Assembly: GCF_017115165.1 (NCBI RefSeq)
Contig: NZ_JABXKF010000139.1
Location: forward strand, 172,725-236,724
Origin: Nostoc sp. LPT
GTDB taxonomy: Bacteria > Cyanobacteriota > Cyanobacteriia > Cyanobacteriales > Nostocaceae
Length of the DNA: 64,000 nt
Reading direction: 5' to 3'
Shown: positions 8,831-17,529 of the stretch, in pieces
How positions within the stretch are numbered: the stretch's first letter is position 1
How the letters are laid out: every line of letters begins with the position of its first letter
Made by a program: the position numbers and the translations under genes
Notes under the pieces: generated by a model
Databases searched by the model: none
What the model was told of the DNA's origin: nothing
Seen by the model: only the letters and a program-made list of their open reading frames with translations

Positions 8831-10144
8831 TTAAAACTTGACCCGCAACTGTCCTGTGAAGGAATTACCACCGTAGGTACTTCCGCCGGTTTCTTGATTG
8901 CGGACATTACTAAAGCTATAGCCCAAGTCTGCTTCTATACTGGGCGACAGTTTTACCGTACAACGCGTTTGATAGGTATTGGCATTGTCAAATTCTCCTT
9001 TAAGTCGCTGCCGTCCTAAATTGGCAGCGAGGCGACAGCGTAAGAAATTAGTAATATCTCCCTCCCAAGCTACCTCACCGTTGTAAACTAGAAAATCTGG
9101 TGGAGAAAAATAACCGCTTGTGCGTTCTAAATCGCGATCGTAACTCCAAGTAAATAAGTTAGCTGCCAAAGAAAATTGTCCGAATTTGCGCTCTAACCTA
9201 CTAAAAGACTGCACATCTGAATTACCATCGTTGTAACTACCCAAACGCAATGATGAAAACAAGCTAGTGTCACGGTCAATCTGCCAGTATAAATCAGGCC
9301 CAAATCGCCAAGCAGTAATTTGATTGTTTAAAGTTCGAGCATTGGATTTATAAGGCCCTTGTTCTAAATTACCTGATAGTACTACTACCGATAGCAATCG
9401 ACCTGATGACGAAACTCGCGGCGGCGAAATAGGAGCCTCCACCTTAGCATTGAGATTGATAGCTGTGGGTAAACGATTGAACACATCGACTCCAGCTGCT
9501 GTTTGTAGAGTCACTTGTCCAATTTTTCCTTGCCATCCAACTTGCAAGGGAAAATTGGTTACTGATTCAACACCCCGTTGCTCAAATAAGTTAAAACCTG
9601 TCTTGAAAAATACTTTATTGCCATTTCTCAATCGAAACTGAACTGTTGGCTCAAGGAAAAAATTAGTTTGACCAAAGTTGTCTGTCTCATAGTGATAGTC
9701 TGTATCAATACTTTCCAAAACTGCATCCGGCGTTTTTGGTTTGGTGGAAGTTGTTGGTGGACTAGGATTCTGCTGCGGTGGTTCGGGTAGCGATGGTGGA
9801 CTAGAATTCTGCTGCGGTGGTTCGGGTAGCGATGGCGGTAATCGCAAATCAGGATTGAAGTTTTCGGGTGCCACCAGCAAAATAGGTGTTGGCTCTAACC
9901 GATAGGGGAGTGGTTTTGAGTATTGCTCTGCTAACTCAGGATTAACTGTGGTGACTTGCTCAGTCAATTTTAAAGGTGATTTCCAGGTCTGATGTGCTTG
10001 GGCTGCTTGTAATTTAGCTGCTGATAATATCCAAATACCTACGCTACAGATTACTCCCAATTGAATCTGTAGGCATCCCAAAAGAAACATAGTGTACAAA
10101 CTATATCGAGAAACAAAGAGATAAGGTCTAAAACTATATACCAT
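8831..10144 (-). CDS. Predicted outer-membrane beta-barrel protein
   Basis: 437 residues. The N-terminus has a hydrophobic export segment (MFLLGCLQIQLGVICSVGIW region); the true start may be the internal Met at about residue 19. A proline-rich linker at about 103-135 contains the repeated peptide SLPEPPQQN. From about residue 145 alternating hydrophobic strands run to a C-terminal phenylalanine (QLRVKF), the usual sorting signal of outer-membrane barrels. Cyanobacterial homologues are, from memory, annotated only as hypothetical. It lies 232 bp upstream of the hybrid kinase on the same strand with a repeat-filled gap. Export and barrel fold are inferences from composition. Confidence 0.72.
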   Translation of the reverse strand: MVYSFRPYLFVSRYSLYTMFLLGCLQIQLGVICSVGIWILSAAKLQAAQAHQTWKSPLKLTEQVTTVNPELAEQYSKPLPYRLEPTPILLVAPENFNPDLRLPPSLPEPPQQNSSPPSLPEPPQQNPSPPTTSTKPKTPDAVLESIDTDYHYETDNFGQTNFFLEPTVQFRLRNGNKVFFKTGFNLFEQRGVESVTNFPLQVGWQGKIGQVTLQTAAGVDVFNRLPTAINLNAKVEAPISPPRVSSSGRLLSVVVLSGNLEQGPYKSNARTLNNQITAWRFGPDLYWQIDRDTSLFSSLRLGSYNDGNSDVQSFSRLERKFGQFSLAANLFTWSYDRDLERTSGYFSPPDFLVYNGEVAWEGDITNFLRCRLAANLGRQRLKGEFDNANTYQTRCTVKLSPSIEADLGYSFSNVRNQETGGSTYGGNSFTGQLRVKF

Positions 10145-10333
10145 CGGTTGATACTACATTTATAAATGAAAAACTGGCTGCCAAATAGTTTTCTGGCTGC
10201 TAGCTGATGTATTCGGACTGGGATTATGATGCCCATAATCGATGCTTGTTAAGACATGAGAAAAGGCAAAAGGCGTAAAGACCTTAATTTGGCGGGATAT
10301 AGAAGTTCCCAGGTGCATGAAGTACATATTAAA

Positions 10334-10379
10334 ACCTCACCCCCAACCCCTTTTTTTATCAAGAGGTTGAGGGTGAGGC
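10334..10379 (-). terminator. Hairpin terminator of the RHH gene
   Basis: On the minus strand a long stem (GCCTCACCCTCAACC pairing with GGTTGGGGGTGAGG) is followed by TTTTAAT, 49 bp after the stop of the ribbon-helix-helix gene. Confidence 0.65.
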
Positions 10380-10427
10380 TAAGTTGTACCTCATTCTGAT
10401 TAGGAAACACTATATTCGAGTCGATAG

Positions 10428-10640
10428 TTAGTGTGATTTTGACCAACTACCAACAGTGATTTTTGAGTCTGCTGTTTCCATCTCAGAGTTTTCAGCATTG
10501 TCAACCTCAAGACTTCGGAGCAATTCTCGAATTACATCTGTTGCTGGTCTTCCTGTGAGAGTACAGTATTGTTCAAGTTTCTTCATTTCCTCGGTTGTGA
10601 GATTTACTGTCAATCGTTTAACAGCCCATTTTTTCTTCAT
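10428..10640 (-). CDS. Ribbon-helix-helix (CopG-like) DNA-binding protein
   Basis: 70 residues. KRLTVNLTTEEMKKLEQYC followed by TGRPATDVIRELLRSL matches the beta strand, helix, turn and helix pattern of CopG/Arc repressors, which bind DNA as dimers through the strand. The last 20 residues are acidic and disordered. A hairpin terminator follows on the same strand. No toxin gene accompanies it: upstream lies only a decayed histidine kinase, so it may be an orphan antitoxin or a small autonomous regulator. Confidence 0.72.
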   Translation of the reverse strand: MKKKWAVKRLTVNLTTEEMKKLEQYCTLTGRPATDVIRELLRSLEVDNAENSEMETADSKITVGSWSKSH

Positions 10641-10716
10641 AATTTTCTTTGATCTTCAATATGTTGCTTTTTCTTGAAATCACCAAGTCATTACAATTAC
10701 TCCCGTAGTCCATAGC

Positions 10717-11208
10717 CTACACCACGGACTTATAAATCAAACATCTTTCATTATTTTCTTCCAACTTGAGCAAAGGAATGCCATAACCTTTGTCACAAAC
10801 TTGAATAATCGCCCGTTATTGAAGCCGATCTAACTTAAAAATTATGGGTGTGTCAACATCAGAATACTTAATGGCATTATCAATTAAATTTAATAACACT
10901 TGTTTAAAGCGGCTATAATCTGCTTTTATTTCAAGTGGAGAAATCTCTGACTCGATTGTAATTGTGCGATCGCTATATTTTTTTGCGATTATTACAACTT
11001 CTTCAACCAAGTTATTCAGCACATAAGATTTCATTTGAAAATATAAATAACCGCTATCCGCACGTGCTAAATCAAGGAAATCTTGTAGCAGACGGATAGT
11101 GCGTTCAGCTTCTGATGCCGCAGTTTATAAAGCTTCTTGTTGAGTTTGGGTTAAGTTATTCTGCCTTCGCAAGACACTTTGCAAATAACCATGTAAGTAG
11201 ATAGACAT
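10717..11208 (-). pseudogene. Histidine kinase, C-terminal half (broken)
   Basis: Read on the minus strand in one frame, this encodes YLHGYLQSVLRRQNNL, a stop, AASEAERTIRLLQDFLDLAR, the N box (LLNLIDNAIKYS), a second stop, then CDKGYGIP (G1 box) and an early end at 10717. It is the post-HisKA helix and part of the ATPase domain of a HAMP-type sensor kinase. The phospho-acceptor histidine segment is missing at the upstream edge, where foreign-looking DNA begins. The missing TM/HAMP part is found at 12428-12553. Two in-frame stops and the split show it is dead. Confidence 0.85.
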
Positions 11209-11259
11209 GAAAAATTATAAGATAAGAGTATGGATCACTGGAGTTTAGACTAAATGGTG

Positions 11260-11292
11260 AAAAAAAGCGGTCAGTCCTGTTGAACTGACCAC
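11260..11292 (-). terminator. Probable terminator of the GST gene
   Basis: On the minus strand GTGGTCAGT and ACTGACCGC flank an 8-nt loop and are followed by seven T; it lies about 160 bp past the GST stop, inside the foreign-looking cassette. Confidence 0.6.
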
Positions 11293-11451
11293 GTTTTGGT
11301 CAATGCTGAGATTTAGGGAAAAATACACAGATTGACTATGATATTTGATAAGCGTAAAACTTTTCCGAGGTGGAGTGTACAGCCTCTTGGGTAACGGCAA
11401 AGACGCACTATTTGACTTGATGGATGCAGTGTTAGTCACACGTAGCGCTAG

Positions 11452-12117
11452 TCAGCCAGTCGGTTGCTTGCCAGTGAAAAGCTCTAATTGAGCGGCGAAA
11501 GCACGCTTGAAGGCGGGCCGCGCTTCGCCACGGGCGACATAGGTAGAGAGATTCGGATAGTCGTCCAGCATACCCGAGTCTTTCAACCTGAGCAGCACTT
11601 CCACCATCATCAGGTCGCCTGCGCTGAATGCGCCATCGAGCCAGTCGGCATCTCCAAGGTGACTGGAAAGTTCTCCCAGCCGGTTACGGATGCGACCTTC
11701 GACGACACGCAAGCGCTGCTCGTACCAGGCCTGATCACGCTCTAAGTACGTGGCGATTTCCCGATCAACGATTGGCGGCTCCATCGTGTTAAGTGCGGCA
11801 AACATCCATGTGATCGCTCGCGCTCGACTATTCGCATCGTCTGGCAACAGCCCTGTATGGCGCTCCGCGATATGGAACACTATCGCCCCCGACTCGAACA
11901 GGGCGAGATCACCTGACTCATAGGTTGGAATTTGCCCGAAAGGATGAAGCACACGGTGTGCGGGTTGCTTCATCTCACTGAACGAAACAAGACGAACGTT
12001 GTAAGGTTGGCCTACTTCTTCGAGCGCCCAGCGAACGCGCATGTCACGCGCCAGTCCCTTGCCGCTATCAGGCGACCGTTCAAAGGCGGTAATGGTGGGT
12101 GTCATTGTCAGGGTCAT
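11452..12117 (-). CDS. Glutathione S-transferase
   Basis: 221 residues from the ATG at 12117, chosen because AAAGGAG lies 7 nt before it; an open frame extends further upstream but lacks a ribosome site. The N-terminal thioredoxin fold carries the cis-proline motif in FGQIPTYE and the glutathione-gamma-Glu motif in ALFESGAIV; the helical C-terminal domain contains FSAGDLMMVEVL. It should conjugate glutathione to electrophiles in the cytosol. The gene is visibly GC-richer than its surroundings and lacks HIP1 sites, and it sits between two fragments of a split cyanobacterial kinase gene, pointing to horizontal transfer, probably from a proteobacterium (inference). Two palindromic operator-like sites lie upstream. 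Confidence 0.88.
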   Translation of the reverse strand: MTLTMTPTITAFERSPDSGKGLARDMRVRWALEEVGQPYNVRLVSFSEMKQPAHRVLHPFGQIPTYESGDLALFESGAIVFHIAERHTGLLPDDANSRARAITWMFAALNTMEPPIVDREIATYLERDQAWYEQRLRVVEGRIRNRLGELSSHLGDADWLDGAFSAGDLMMVEVLLRLKDSGMLDDYPNLSTYVARGEARPAFKRAFAAQLELFTGKQPTG

Positions 12118-12244
12118 GGTGATTTCTCCTTTCGGTCCAATTTTCTGCTTTGGGTGTGTGTTCTGTCCGGCAAGAACAGCAACTCTAGATATCAGCGTCA
12201 AAGCTGGCATTAAAAGCACCGGCGGAACTATCGCAAAAAGACAG

Positions 12245-12273
12245 ATGTAACACTATTGGTAATAGTGTTACAT
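12245..12273. promoter_or_regulatory. Perfect palindrome, TetR-type operator candidate
   Basis: Arms ATGTAACACTATT and its exact complement flank a 3-nt centre (GGT). It lies 128 bp upstream of the GST start, shares ATGTAACA with the second site at 12352-12381 and has no T-tract, so an operator is more likely than a terminator. Confidence 0.6.
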
Positions 12274-12351
12274 TTTGCGCGGCTGATGCTGCCGGCATCA
12301 GTTGGCCGCGGTCGCTCATGACCGCCTTGCCAACACTGGCGCTTGGTGGCA

Positions 12352-12381
12352 ATGTAACAGTTATTTACGGCATTGTTACAT
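12352..12381. promoter_or_regulatory. Second ATGTAACA inverted repeat, abutting a divergent ATG
   Basis: ATGTAACA and TGTTACAT are separated by 14 nt, and the right arm ends directly at the ATG of a truncated plus-strand ORF (12382). The placement suggests autoregulation of a divergently transcribed regulator whose body has been lost. Confidence 0.5.
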
Positions 12382-12427
12382 ATGAGCGAAAACGACCTTT
12401 TCGACCGGCATGGCAACCGCCTCTACA
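12382..12427 (+). pseudogene. Truncated divergent ORF, possibly a lost regulator
   Basis: A start codon opens MSENDLFDRHGNRLYN and then runs straight into the antisense of the kinase remnant, so only about 16 codons of the original gene survive. The ORF is GC-rich like the GST cassette. Its place, divergent from the GST with operators between, is what a TetR-type regulator would occupy, but too little is left to name the family. Confidence 0.35.
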
Positions 12428-12553
12428 ATCTTCAGCGGAAATCACAGAAGCCATTTGATTTAGCTGGCGCAGAGGTTGCAGAGAACGCTTAATATAAAAT
12501 GCGATCGCAGGAGTTAAAACAATAATTGCCAAAACAAATCCACGAATTATTGT
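12428..12553 (-). pseudogene. Histidine kinase TM/HAMP fragment
   Basis: Minus-strand frame GFVLAIIVLTPAIAFYIKRS followed by LQPLRQLNQMASVISAED: a membrane helix running into a HAMP domain. It is the 5' partner of the fragment at 10717-11208. Coding stops abruptly where the GC-rich cassette begins. Upstream sequence for the sensor domain has decayed, with a stop directly before the helix. Confidence 0.72.
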
Positions 12554-12885
12554 CTAATAATAATATAAATGCATTTACTAGTAATTAAAATAATTTCTGC
12601 TGAGAATTACCTTAATATTTTGAATCCTCGAAATTGATTCTGAGCCGGGGTAGTAACAACAAGGCTTTATTCCCTGATGTAAATATTTGAAGCATTTTCA
12701 TAAAGGCGACAGAGAATCTGATTTGGATGTTGTTATGTTAAAGCGATCGCGTCTTTATCCTTGATAATTTTTTACTTCTTTAAACAGGTCTTTATACTCT
12801 GCACAATATTCATCTATGATGGAAACTGTTGGGTGAGCATAAGAAAGCCAAATGTTTCAAAATTTGTAATTATACATCCATTGCC
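12554..12885. other. Gene-poor spacer with decayed fragments
   Basis: Minus strand 12755-12842 reads SIIDEYCAEYKDLFKEVKNY then a stop, resembling the start of an IS701-family transposase. Plus strand about 12705-12761 reads GDRESDLDVVML, resembling a minimal nucleotidyltransferase core. Both are short and neither is secure. No intact gene is seen. Confidence 0.4.
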
Positions 12886-13424
12886 CTACTTACCTTTTTG
12901 TAGCGCTTCGTGAAAACCCTGAAATGAAGCATCAACGATCAGGCAAACTTCGATATGCATACCATCAAGATCGGAAAATACAAGTTACAGCTATTTTCAG
13001 GTAAATAGATCCACGCGGTAGGGGCGCAAGGCCTTGCGCCCCTACGACAGGTGTGGTTCAAATACATGAAAATTGCTGTAAGTACTGGGCCAAGGTCGGC
13101 AATCGCGCCATCACTCACACCTCGTCGATCTATGAGTTTGCGGCGGATAATCTGAAATGCTGATTCTGTTGGGGCATTCAAAGCTAAGTGGTCGATGTGT
13201 CCTCGCCCAAACATATCCGGCAATCCAGAACTATGAATATTATTAGGCATCTCTGCTGCGTGAAGCACGCTTTGCAATCCAGCTAGCAGAAGTGCGTGAC
13301 GAAAGGCTGGGGTCGTCTCTTGAAAGATTACTGGCATCTTGAATACATCAGTATAGAAGCCGATAAACCGGTCGATATCTGCTGTCACCACTGCAACATG
13401 GTGGATACCTGATACAAGATTCAT
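12886..13424 (-). pseudogene. Glyoxalase/VOC-family protein, disrupted by a 95-bp element
   Basis: The N-terminal part (IHHVAVVTADIDRFIGFYTD, later GHIDHLALNAP) is a vicinal-oxygen-chelate domain with metal-ligand histidines. After SDGAIADLGPVL the frame enters a repeat element (12986-13080) and ends with unrelated residues. The true C-terminus is in another frame beyond the element: FSDLDGMHIEVCLIVDASFQ, ending at 12886. Deleting the element plus one copy of its 3-bp duplication restores GPVLVFSDLDGMHIEV in one frame, so the insertion alone broke the gene. The natural substrate is unknown; the glutathione-enzyme neighbours suggest detoxification. Confidence 0.88.
12986..13080. mobile_element. 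95-bp MITE-like element with TACAGC termini
   Basis: Imperfect terminal inverted repeats (TACAGCTATTTTCAGGTA against TACAGCAATTTTCATGTA), a perfect 28-bp central palindrome (13018-13045, half-site GTAGGGGCGCAAGG) and a 3-bp target duplication AGT on both sides (12983-12985, 13081-13083). A second copy in the opposite orientation is at 59884-59977. It encodes nothing and must be moved in trans. Confidence 0.85.
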
Positions 13425-13530
13425 GGTGTTACTCCAGTTGGATTGTGCAATTTCTTTTCTATGAATAGGCAGCGGTAACTTCTCTACGAGACGCTGCGCG
13501 TAGCTTGCTTAAGAGTAGGGGTACGTTAAG

Positions 13531-14502
13531 CTACACCTTAGTGAAGCGCTGGCGATCGTGCCGTTGGTCAAAATCAATAATCGGCCCCTTCGGCACAATT
13601 CGATTTGGATTAATATCAGTCATACTCATGTGATAGCCGCGCTTAGTATAGTCTAGATTGCAAGTCGCTTTGAACTCAGGACGCTGATATAGGTCTAGTA
13701 GATAATTCCAGAGATTTGGATAGTCGATAATTCGCCGCAAATTGCACTTAAAGTGACCGTAATACACTGAGTCGAAGCGATACAGAGTTGTAAACATACA
13801 AATATCGGCTTCGGTGAGTTGATTGCCGCATAAATACCGCTGCTCGTTCAGAATGGCTTCCCATCGATCTAAACTCTTGAAGAGTTCAGTTACCGCATCT
13901 TCGTAGGCTGCTTGCGAAGTCGCAAAACCAGCGCGATATACACCAGCATTGATTGGCAAATAGATTGCATCGATCGTTTCATCAATCTTATGCTGTAGGT
14001 CGTGTGGGTATAAGTCTATTTTTTGTGTTGCCAATTCCCCAAACTCTACATCAAACATCCGCATGATTTCGCGAGATTCGTTATTGACGATCGTTTGAGT
14101 TTGCTTATCCCACAACACCGGAACAGTGACTCGTCCTGTGTATTTGGGATCGGCTTTCAGATAAATCTCTTGCAAATATTGAGTGTGATTCACCCAGTCA
14201 GGAATAGCTCCCGGTGCTTCAGTAAACATCCATCCCTTGTCGCTCATAATCGGATCGACGATAGAGACTGAGATTACATCATTCAAACCTTTGATTTCTC
14301 GCATAATTAAGGTGCGATGCGCCCACGGACACGCCAAGGAAACATAGAGGTGATAGCGTCCTGCTTCTGCCTTAAACCCACTAGAACCATCGGCGGTTAT
14401 GCAATCGCGAAACGTTGTCGGCGTTTCATTGAACTTACCGCTGGGATCTGATTTATTCCCATCGGTTGTCCATTTGCCTTCGATCATCATTCCTGACGGC
14501 AT
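13531..14502 (-). CDS. Glutathionyl-hydroquinone reductase (GST omega/Ecm4/YqjG family)
   Basis: 323 residues, the usual family length. The catalytic cysteine is C58 in SLACPWAHRT, followed by the interaction motif with FKAEAGRYHL upstream. These enzymes use glutathione to reduce glutathionyl-hydroquinones in the cytosol. TVPVLWDKQTQTIVNNESRE is the thioredoxin-fold cis-Pro and Glu/Ser region; the helical C-terminal domain runs from about 170. A strong ribosome site (TAGGAGGAAATT) precedes the ATG. It follows the broken VOC gene and the foreign GST on the same strand, a glutathione-linked neighbourhood. Confidence 0.93.
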   Translation of the reverse strand: MPSGMMIEGKWTTDGNKSDPSGKFNETPTTFRDCITADGSSGFKAEAGRYHLYVSLACPWAHRTLIMREIKGLNDVISVSIVDPIMSDKGWMFTEAPGAIPDWVNHTQYLQEIYLKADPKYTGRVTVPVLWDKQTQTIVNNESREIMRMFDVEFGELATQKIDLYPHDLQHKIDETIDAIYLPINAGVYRAGFATSQAAYEDAVTELFKSLDRWEAILNEQRYLCGNQLTEADICMFTTLYRFDSVYYGHFKCNLRRIIDYPNLWNYLLDLYQRPEFKATCNLDYTKRGYHMSMTDINPNRIVPKGPIIDFDQRHDRQRFTKV

Positions 14503-14670
14503 AATTTCCTCCTAACACTAACACTAGGGCGTGTCTATAAACTTTTGAAGATTACTTCAGCATTACGTCTTTCCTTTTCTGAAGGATGTTAATTTCTTAA
14601 AAATTCTTGACAAAATCGACTTTGTAGACAATCTCCCAATACGATTCGGATAAACAGGAGATTCGCCGTA

Positions 14671-16701
14671 TCAACTCGTTGTCGCCAACCAAGCACGCAA
14701 AACCTCTGCTACTGTCCACGCTTGCGCAATACATCCCCGTGGAGTCATCGGAGCATCACCATCAAAAATTTCGCTGAGACTACCAACACCGTGCGTGTTG
14801 AGGTGATTAGCCATTGGTTCCAAAAATTGACGAGCCTGCTCAGGATTTTTGTAGACGCGCAAGTGTGCTAAGACGAACGGCCCCAACAACCAACCCCAAA
14901 CTGTCCCCTGGTGGTAAGCACCATCACGTTGATACTGATTGCCACCGTATTTACCCTGATACTGGGGATGATTGGGAGCAAGCGATCGCAACCCATGAGA
15001 AGTTAGCAGCATTCGCCCACAAGCTTCCACCACACTCCTTTGCTGGGCAGGTGTGAGCGGACTTTCTGGTAATGACACAGCGAATATTTGGTTAGGTCGC
15101 AACAACGCATCATCACCATCAGGACTGTCTAAAACGTCATAGCAATAACCCGTCTCGTCATTCCAGAAGCGAGAAAATCTATACTTTGCCCGGTCTGCCA
15201 TTGCTTCATACTCTTGGTGTGGTTTACCAAGGTGACGAGCAAACTTTGCCATTGTCCGTAAAGCATTATACCAGAGGGCATTAACTTCAATCGGTTTGCC
15301 AATTCGGGGCGTAACTACCCAATCGTCAACTTTGGCATCCATCCAGGTGAGTTGTACACCAGCAATGCCTGCATAAAGTAAGCCATCGGCGGCATCGAGG
15401 TGGATGTTGTAGCGTGTACCGCGACAGTGCCAATTAATGATGTCTGCAAGTATGGGAAAAAGTTCACCAAGCAAAGTATCATCGTCCGTAGCGCTGTAGT
15501 AGGCGCGGACTGCTTCAAAGTACCAGAGAGTGGCATCGACAGTATTATATTCTGGTTGCTCACCTGCATCGGGAAAGCGATTAGGTAACATTCCCTGGTC
15601 TACATATCTGGCAAAGGTGCGAAGAATTGAGCGTGCTACCTCTGGGCGACCAGTGGAAATTGTCAAACCAGGTAAACTAATCATGGTGTCGCGTCCCCAG
15701 TCGCTAAACCAGTGATAACCAGCGATGATAGTTTTACCCTGCGGGTCTTCTGGCAATGAGCGATCGACAATAAACTGGTCAGCAGCTAGTACTAGGTGGT
15801 TGATCCAGCTAGGTGATTCCTTAGTCTTGAGAGGTCGACTAGTTTTCCAAAATCCTGTTAACTTCTGCTCTTGAGTGCGACGTAACTTTAATGCCGCTTC
15901 ACCATTGAGATTTGGTTGTTTTTCTGTGCTGGCTACAAACGCGTAGGCGTAGCCCGTCGTAGACATCGCTTCCCCAGGATTCAGTGTAACTTCAAAGGTG
16001 GCGGCGTGGAGGTGGTCTTCTTTATCTCTCAATCCCCGATAGCGTTCAACTGCCAAGTCAAAGCCATGATACCAATTGTGGACAACAGATGTACTAGTGC
16101 GTGAAATGCTGCGATCGCCTTTAGGTGAATCACTCACTAGATACAGTGGTACAGCACTCGGATAAGCAGTTACACAAATTCCTTGTTCTACCTCTTCTAC
16201 AGACATCTGCCAACCATTACTTTGAGTGTCGCTGTGATAATCGCGGTAGTTGACTATTGCTTTGAGCGTCAATTTTAGCGGTTGAGTGGCACGACGCAAA
16301 GTATATTGGACATAAGTTGTGTTCGCGCCTTGTTGCATCCACACCCGTTTTTCTAATAAGGCATCAGCAACAGCAAAACGCCATACAGGAATTGTACCTT
16401 CCAGAGAAAAACGTTCAATATGTTGATAACCGTGGGGACTGACAATCCCATCTGCCCAACGATTTGTGTCTAGAGAATAAGAGCGGGTATCATACAGGAC
16501 AGTTTCATCTAGTTTTGCCAGCAGTAAGGTACGACCCAGAGGTGGTTTCAATGCTGCTACCAATAGTCCATGATAGCGGCGGGTCAATAAACCAGCCACA
16601 GTCCCAGAGGCGTAACCACCAATACCGTTAGTAACTAACCACTCCCGCGATTCTGCAATATCAAGATTGCCGCAAATTTCCCGCCCAAATTCTATAGACA
16701 T
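14671..16701 (-). CDS. Glycogen debranching enzyme, amylo-alpha-1,6-glucosidase type (GH133)
   Basis: 676 residues. The N-terminal domain begins with REWLVTNGIGGYASGTVAG and RRYHGLLVAA, typical of the archaeal/bacterial debranching-enzyme N domain; the C-terminal alpha/alpha barrel carries HWFSDWGRDTMISLPGL, NTVDATLWYFEAV and YHQGTVWGWLLGPF, which hold the acidic catalytic residues of this family. It hydrolyses alpha-1,6 branch points left during glycogen breakdown. There is no obvious operon: the downstream gap (168 bp) and upstream gap (186 bp, with partial inverted repeats near 16755-16830) hold no genes. Full length, no damage seen. Confidence 0.95.
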   Translation of the reverse strand: MSIEFGREICGNLDIAESREWLVTNGIGGYASGTVAGLLTRRYHGLLVAALKPPLGRTLLLAKLDETVLYDTRSYSLDTNRWADGIVSPHGYQHIERFSLEGTIPVWRFAVADALLEKRVWMQQGANTTYVQYTLRRATQPLKLTLKAIVNYRDYHSDTQSNGWQMSVEEVEQGICVTAYPSAVPLYLVSDSPKGDRSISRTSTSVVHNWYHGFDLAVERYRGLRDKEDHLHAATFEVTLNPGEAMSTTGYAYAFVASTEKQPNLNGEAALKLRRTQEQKLTGFWKTSRPLKTKESPSWINHLVLAADQFIVDRSLPEDPQGKTIIAGYHWFSDWGRDTMISLPGLTISTGRPEVARSILRTFARYVDQGMLPNRFPDAGEQPEYNTVDATLWYFEAVRAYYSATDDDTLLGELFPILADIINWHCRGTRYNIHLDAADGLLYAGIAGVQLTWMDAKVDDWVVTPRIGKPIEVNALWYNALRTMAKFARHLGKPHQEYEAMADRAKYRFSRFWNDETGYCYDVLDSPDGDDALLRPNQIFAVSLPESPLTPAQQRSVVEACGRMLLTSHGLRSLAPNHPQYQGKYGGNQYQRDGAYHQGTVWGWLLGPFVLAHLRVYKNPEQARQFLEPMANHLNTHGVGSLSEIFDGDAPMTPRGCIAQAWTVAEVLRAWLATTS

Positions 16702-16887
16702 AAGTCACGCCACTTTGCTCTAAATTCAAAATTAACAATCGCCATCATGCTTTTCTCTCTGCGTTTTCTGTGCGTCTACTGATTTAAAAGTAATTTATTG
16801 AACCACACAGACGCAGAGAACACGGGAAAAAGAGGAATTATTGTCCAAAAATTTTACCCACTTTGAAAGAGCTACTCCTAACTTTTG

Positions 16888-17529
16888 TTAGATTGGAGAT
16901 TGCTCCTCAGTTATTTGAGATTCACTCACTAGAGGATTAAGGACGACTTCATTAGCAACACTATCAGGCTTACGGGCACGAATTGCCGGACGCGATCGCC
17001 TATAACCTGCTCTTTCAGCTTTTTGGTGTTCGTAATCAATTAATCTGCCATAATATTCATGCTTGCTTAAATTCATCGACAAGAAAATATGCTGGCGGAT
17101 ATTGCCAAAACCTTTGCGGTTAAAAAACTTTAATGCTGAAGTATTGGTGGGGTCAGTGTCTACCAGCATAAACCGCGCTCCATCTTCAATCATCCGAGCG
17201 ACGACTTTATCAACCAACTTGTCTGCAACTCCCCGACGCTGATACTTCGGGCTAACTCCCAGCCATAAAATATATCCATAAGTCCACGATGCTTTGGTGA
17301 TGATGGTTCCTAAAATGAATCCTGCTAATTCTCCATCTGTTTCAGCCACAAGACAGTATTCTGGATCGGTGTTGTAAAGTCCAATCACCTCCCATTCGTC
17401 CCAAGTGCGGTATAAATAAGGATATAAATCGCTGGTAAACAAACCTTCTCCCAAGTGGTAAACGGGAGCAATGTCATCAATTCCTAATTCCCGCACATAA
17501 ATTGCTTCTGTTTCATCAAAACTTGACAT
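16888..17529 (-). CDS. GNAT-family N-acetyltransferase
   Basis: 213 residues. The acetyl-CoA binding motif A is YILWLGVSPKYQRRGVADKL (loop QRRGVA), preceded by AGFILGTII and followed by FMLVDTDPTNTSALKFFNRKGF, a standard GNAT fold. The C-terminal 50 residues (after SMNLSKHEYYGRLIDYEH) are charged and probably disordered. Acceptor substrate unknown. It stands alone between the debranching enzyme and the NACHT locus. The start MSSFDETEAIYVRELGIDDI fits the usual GNAT N-terminus. Confidence 0.88.
   Translation of the reverse strand: MSSFDETEAIYVRELGIDDIAPVYHLGEGLFTSDLYPYLYRTWDEWEVIGLYNTDPEYCLVAETDGELAGFILGTIITKASWTYGYILWLGVSPKYQRRGVADKLVDKVVARMIEDGARFMLVDTDPTNTSALKFFNRKGFGNIRQHIFLSMNLSKHEYYGRLIDYEHQKAERAGYRRSRPAIRARKPDSVANEVVLNPLVSESQITEEQSPI

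Noticed and set aside
10249..10446. 65-codon minus-strand frame after the RHH gene
   Set aside because: It overlaps the end of the RHH gene and runs through its terminator hairpin; no family similarity.
12705..12761. GDRESDLDVVML, like a minimal nucleotidyltransferase antitoxin core
   Set aside because: Only about 19 codons, no start or remaining domain; kept only as a note in the spacer entry.
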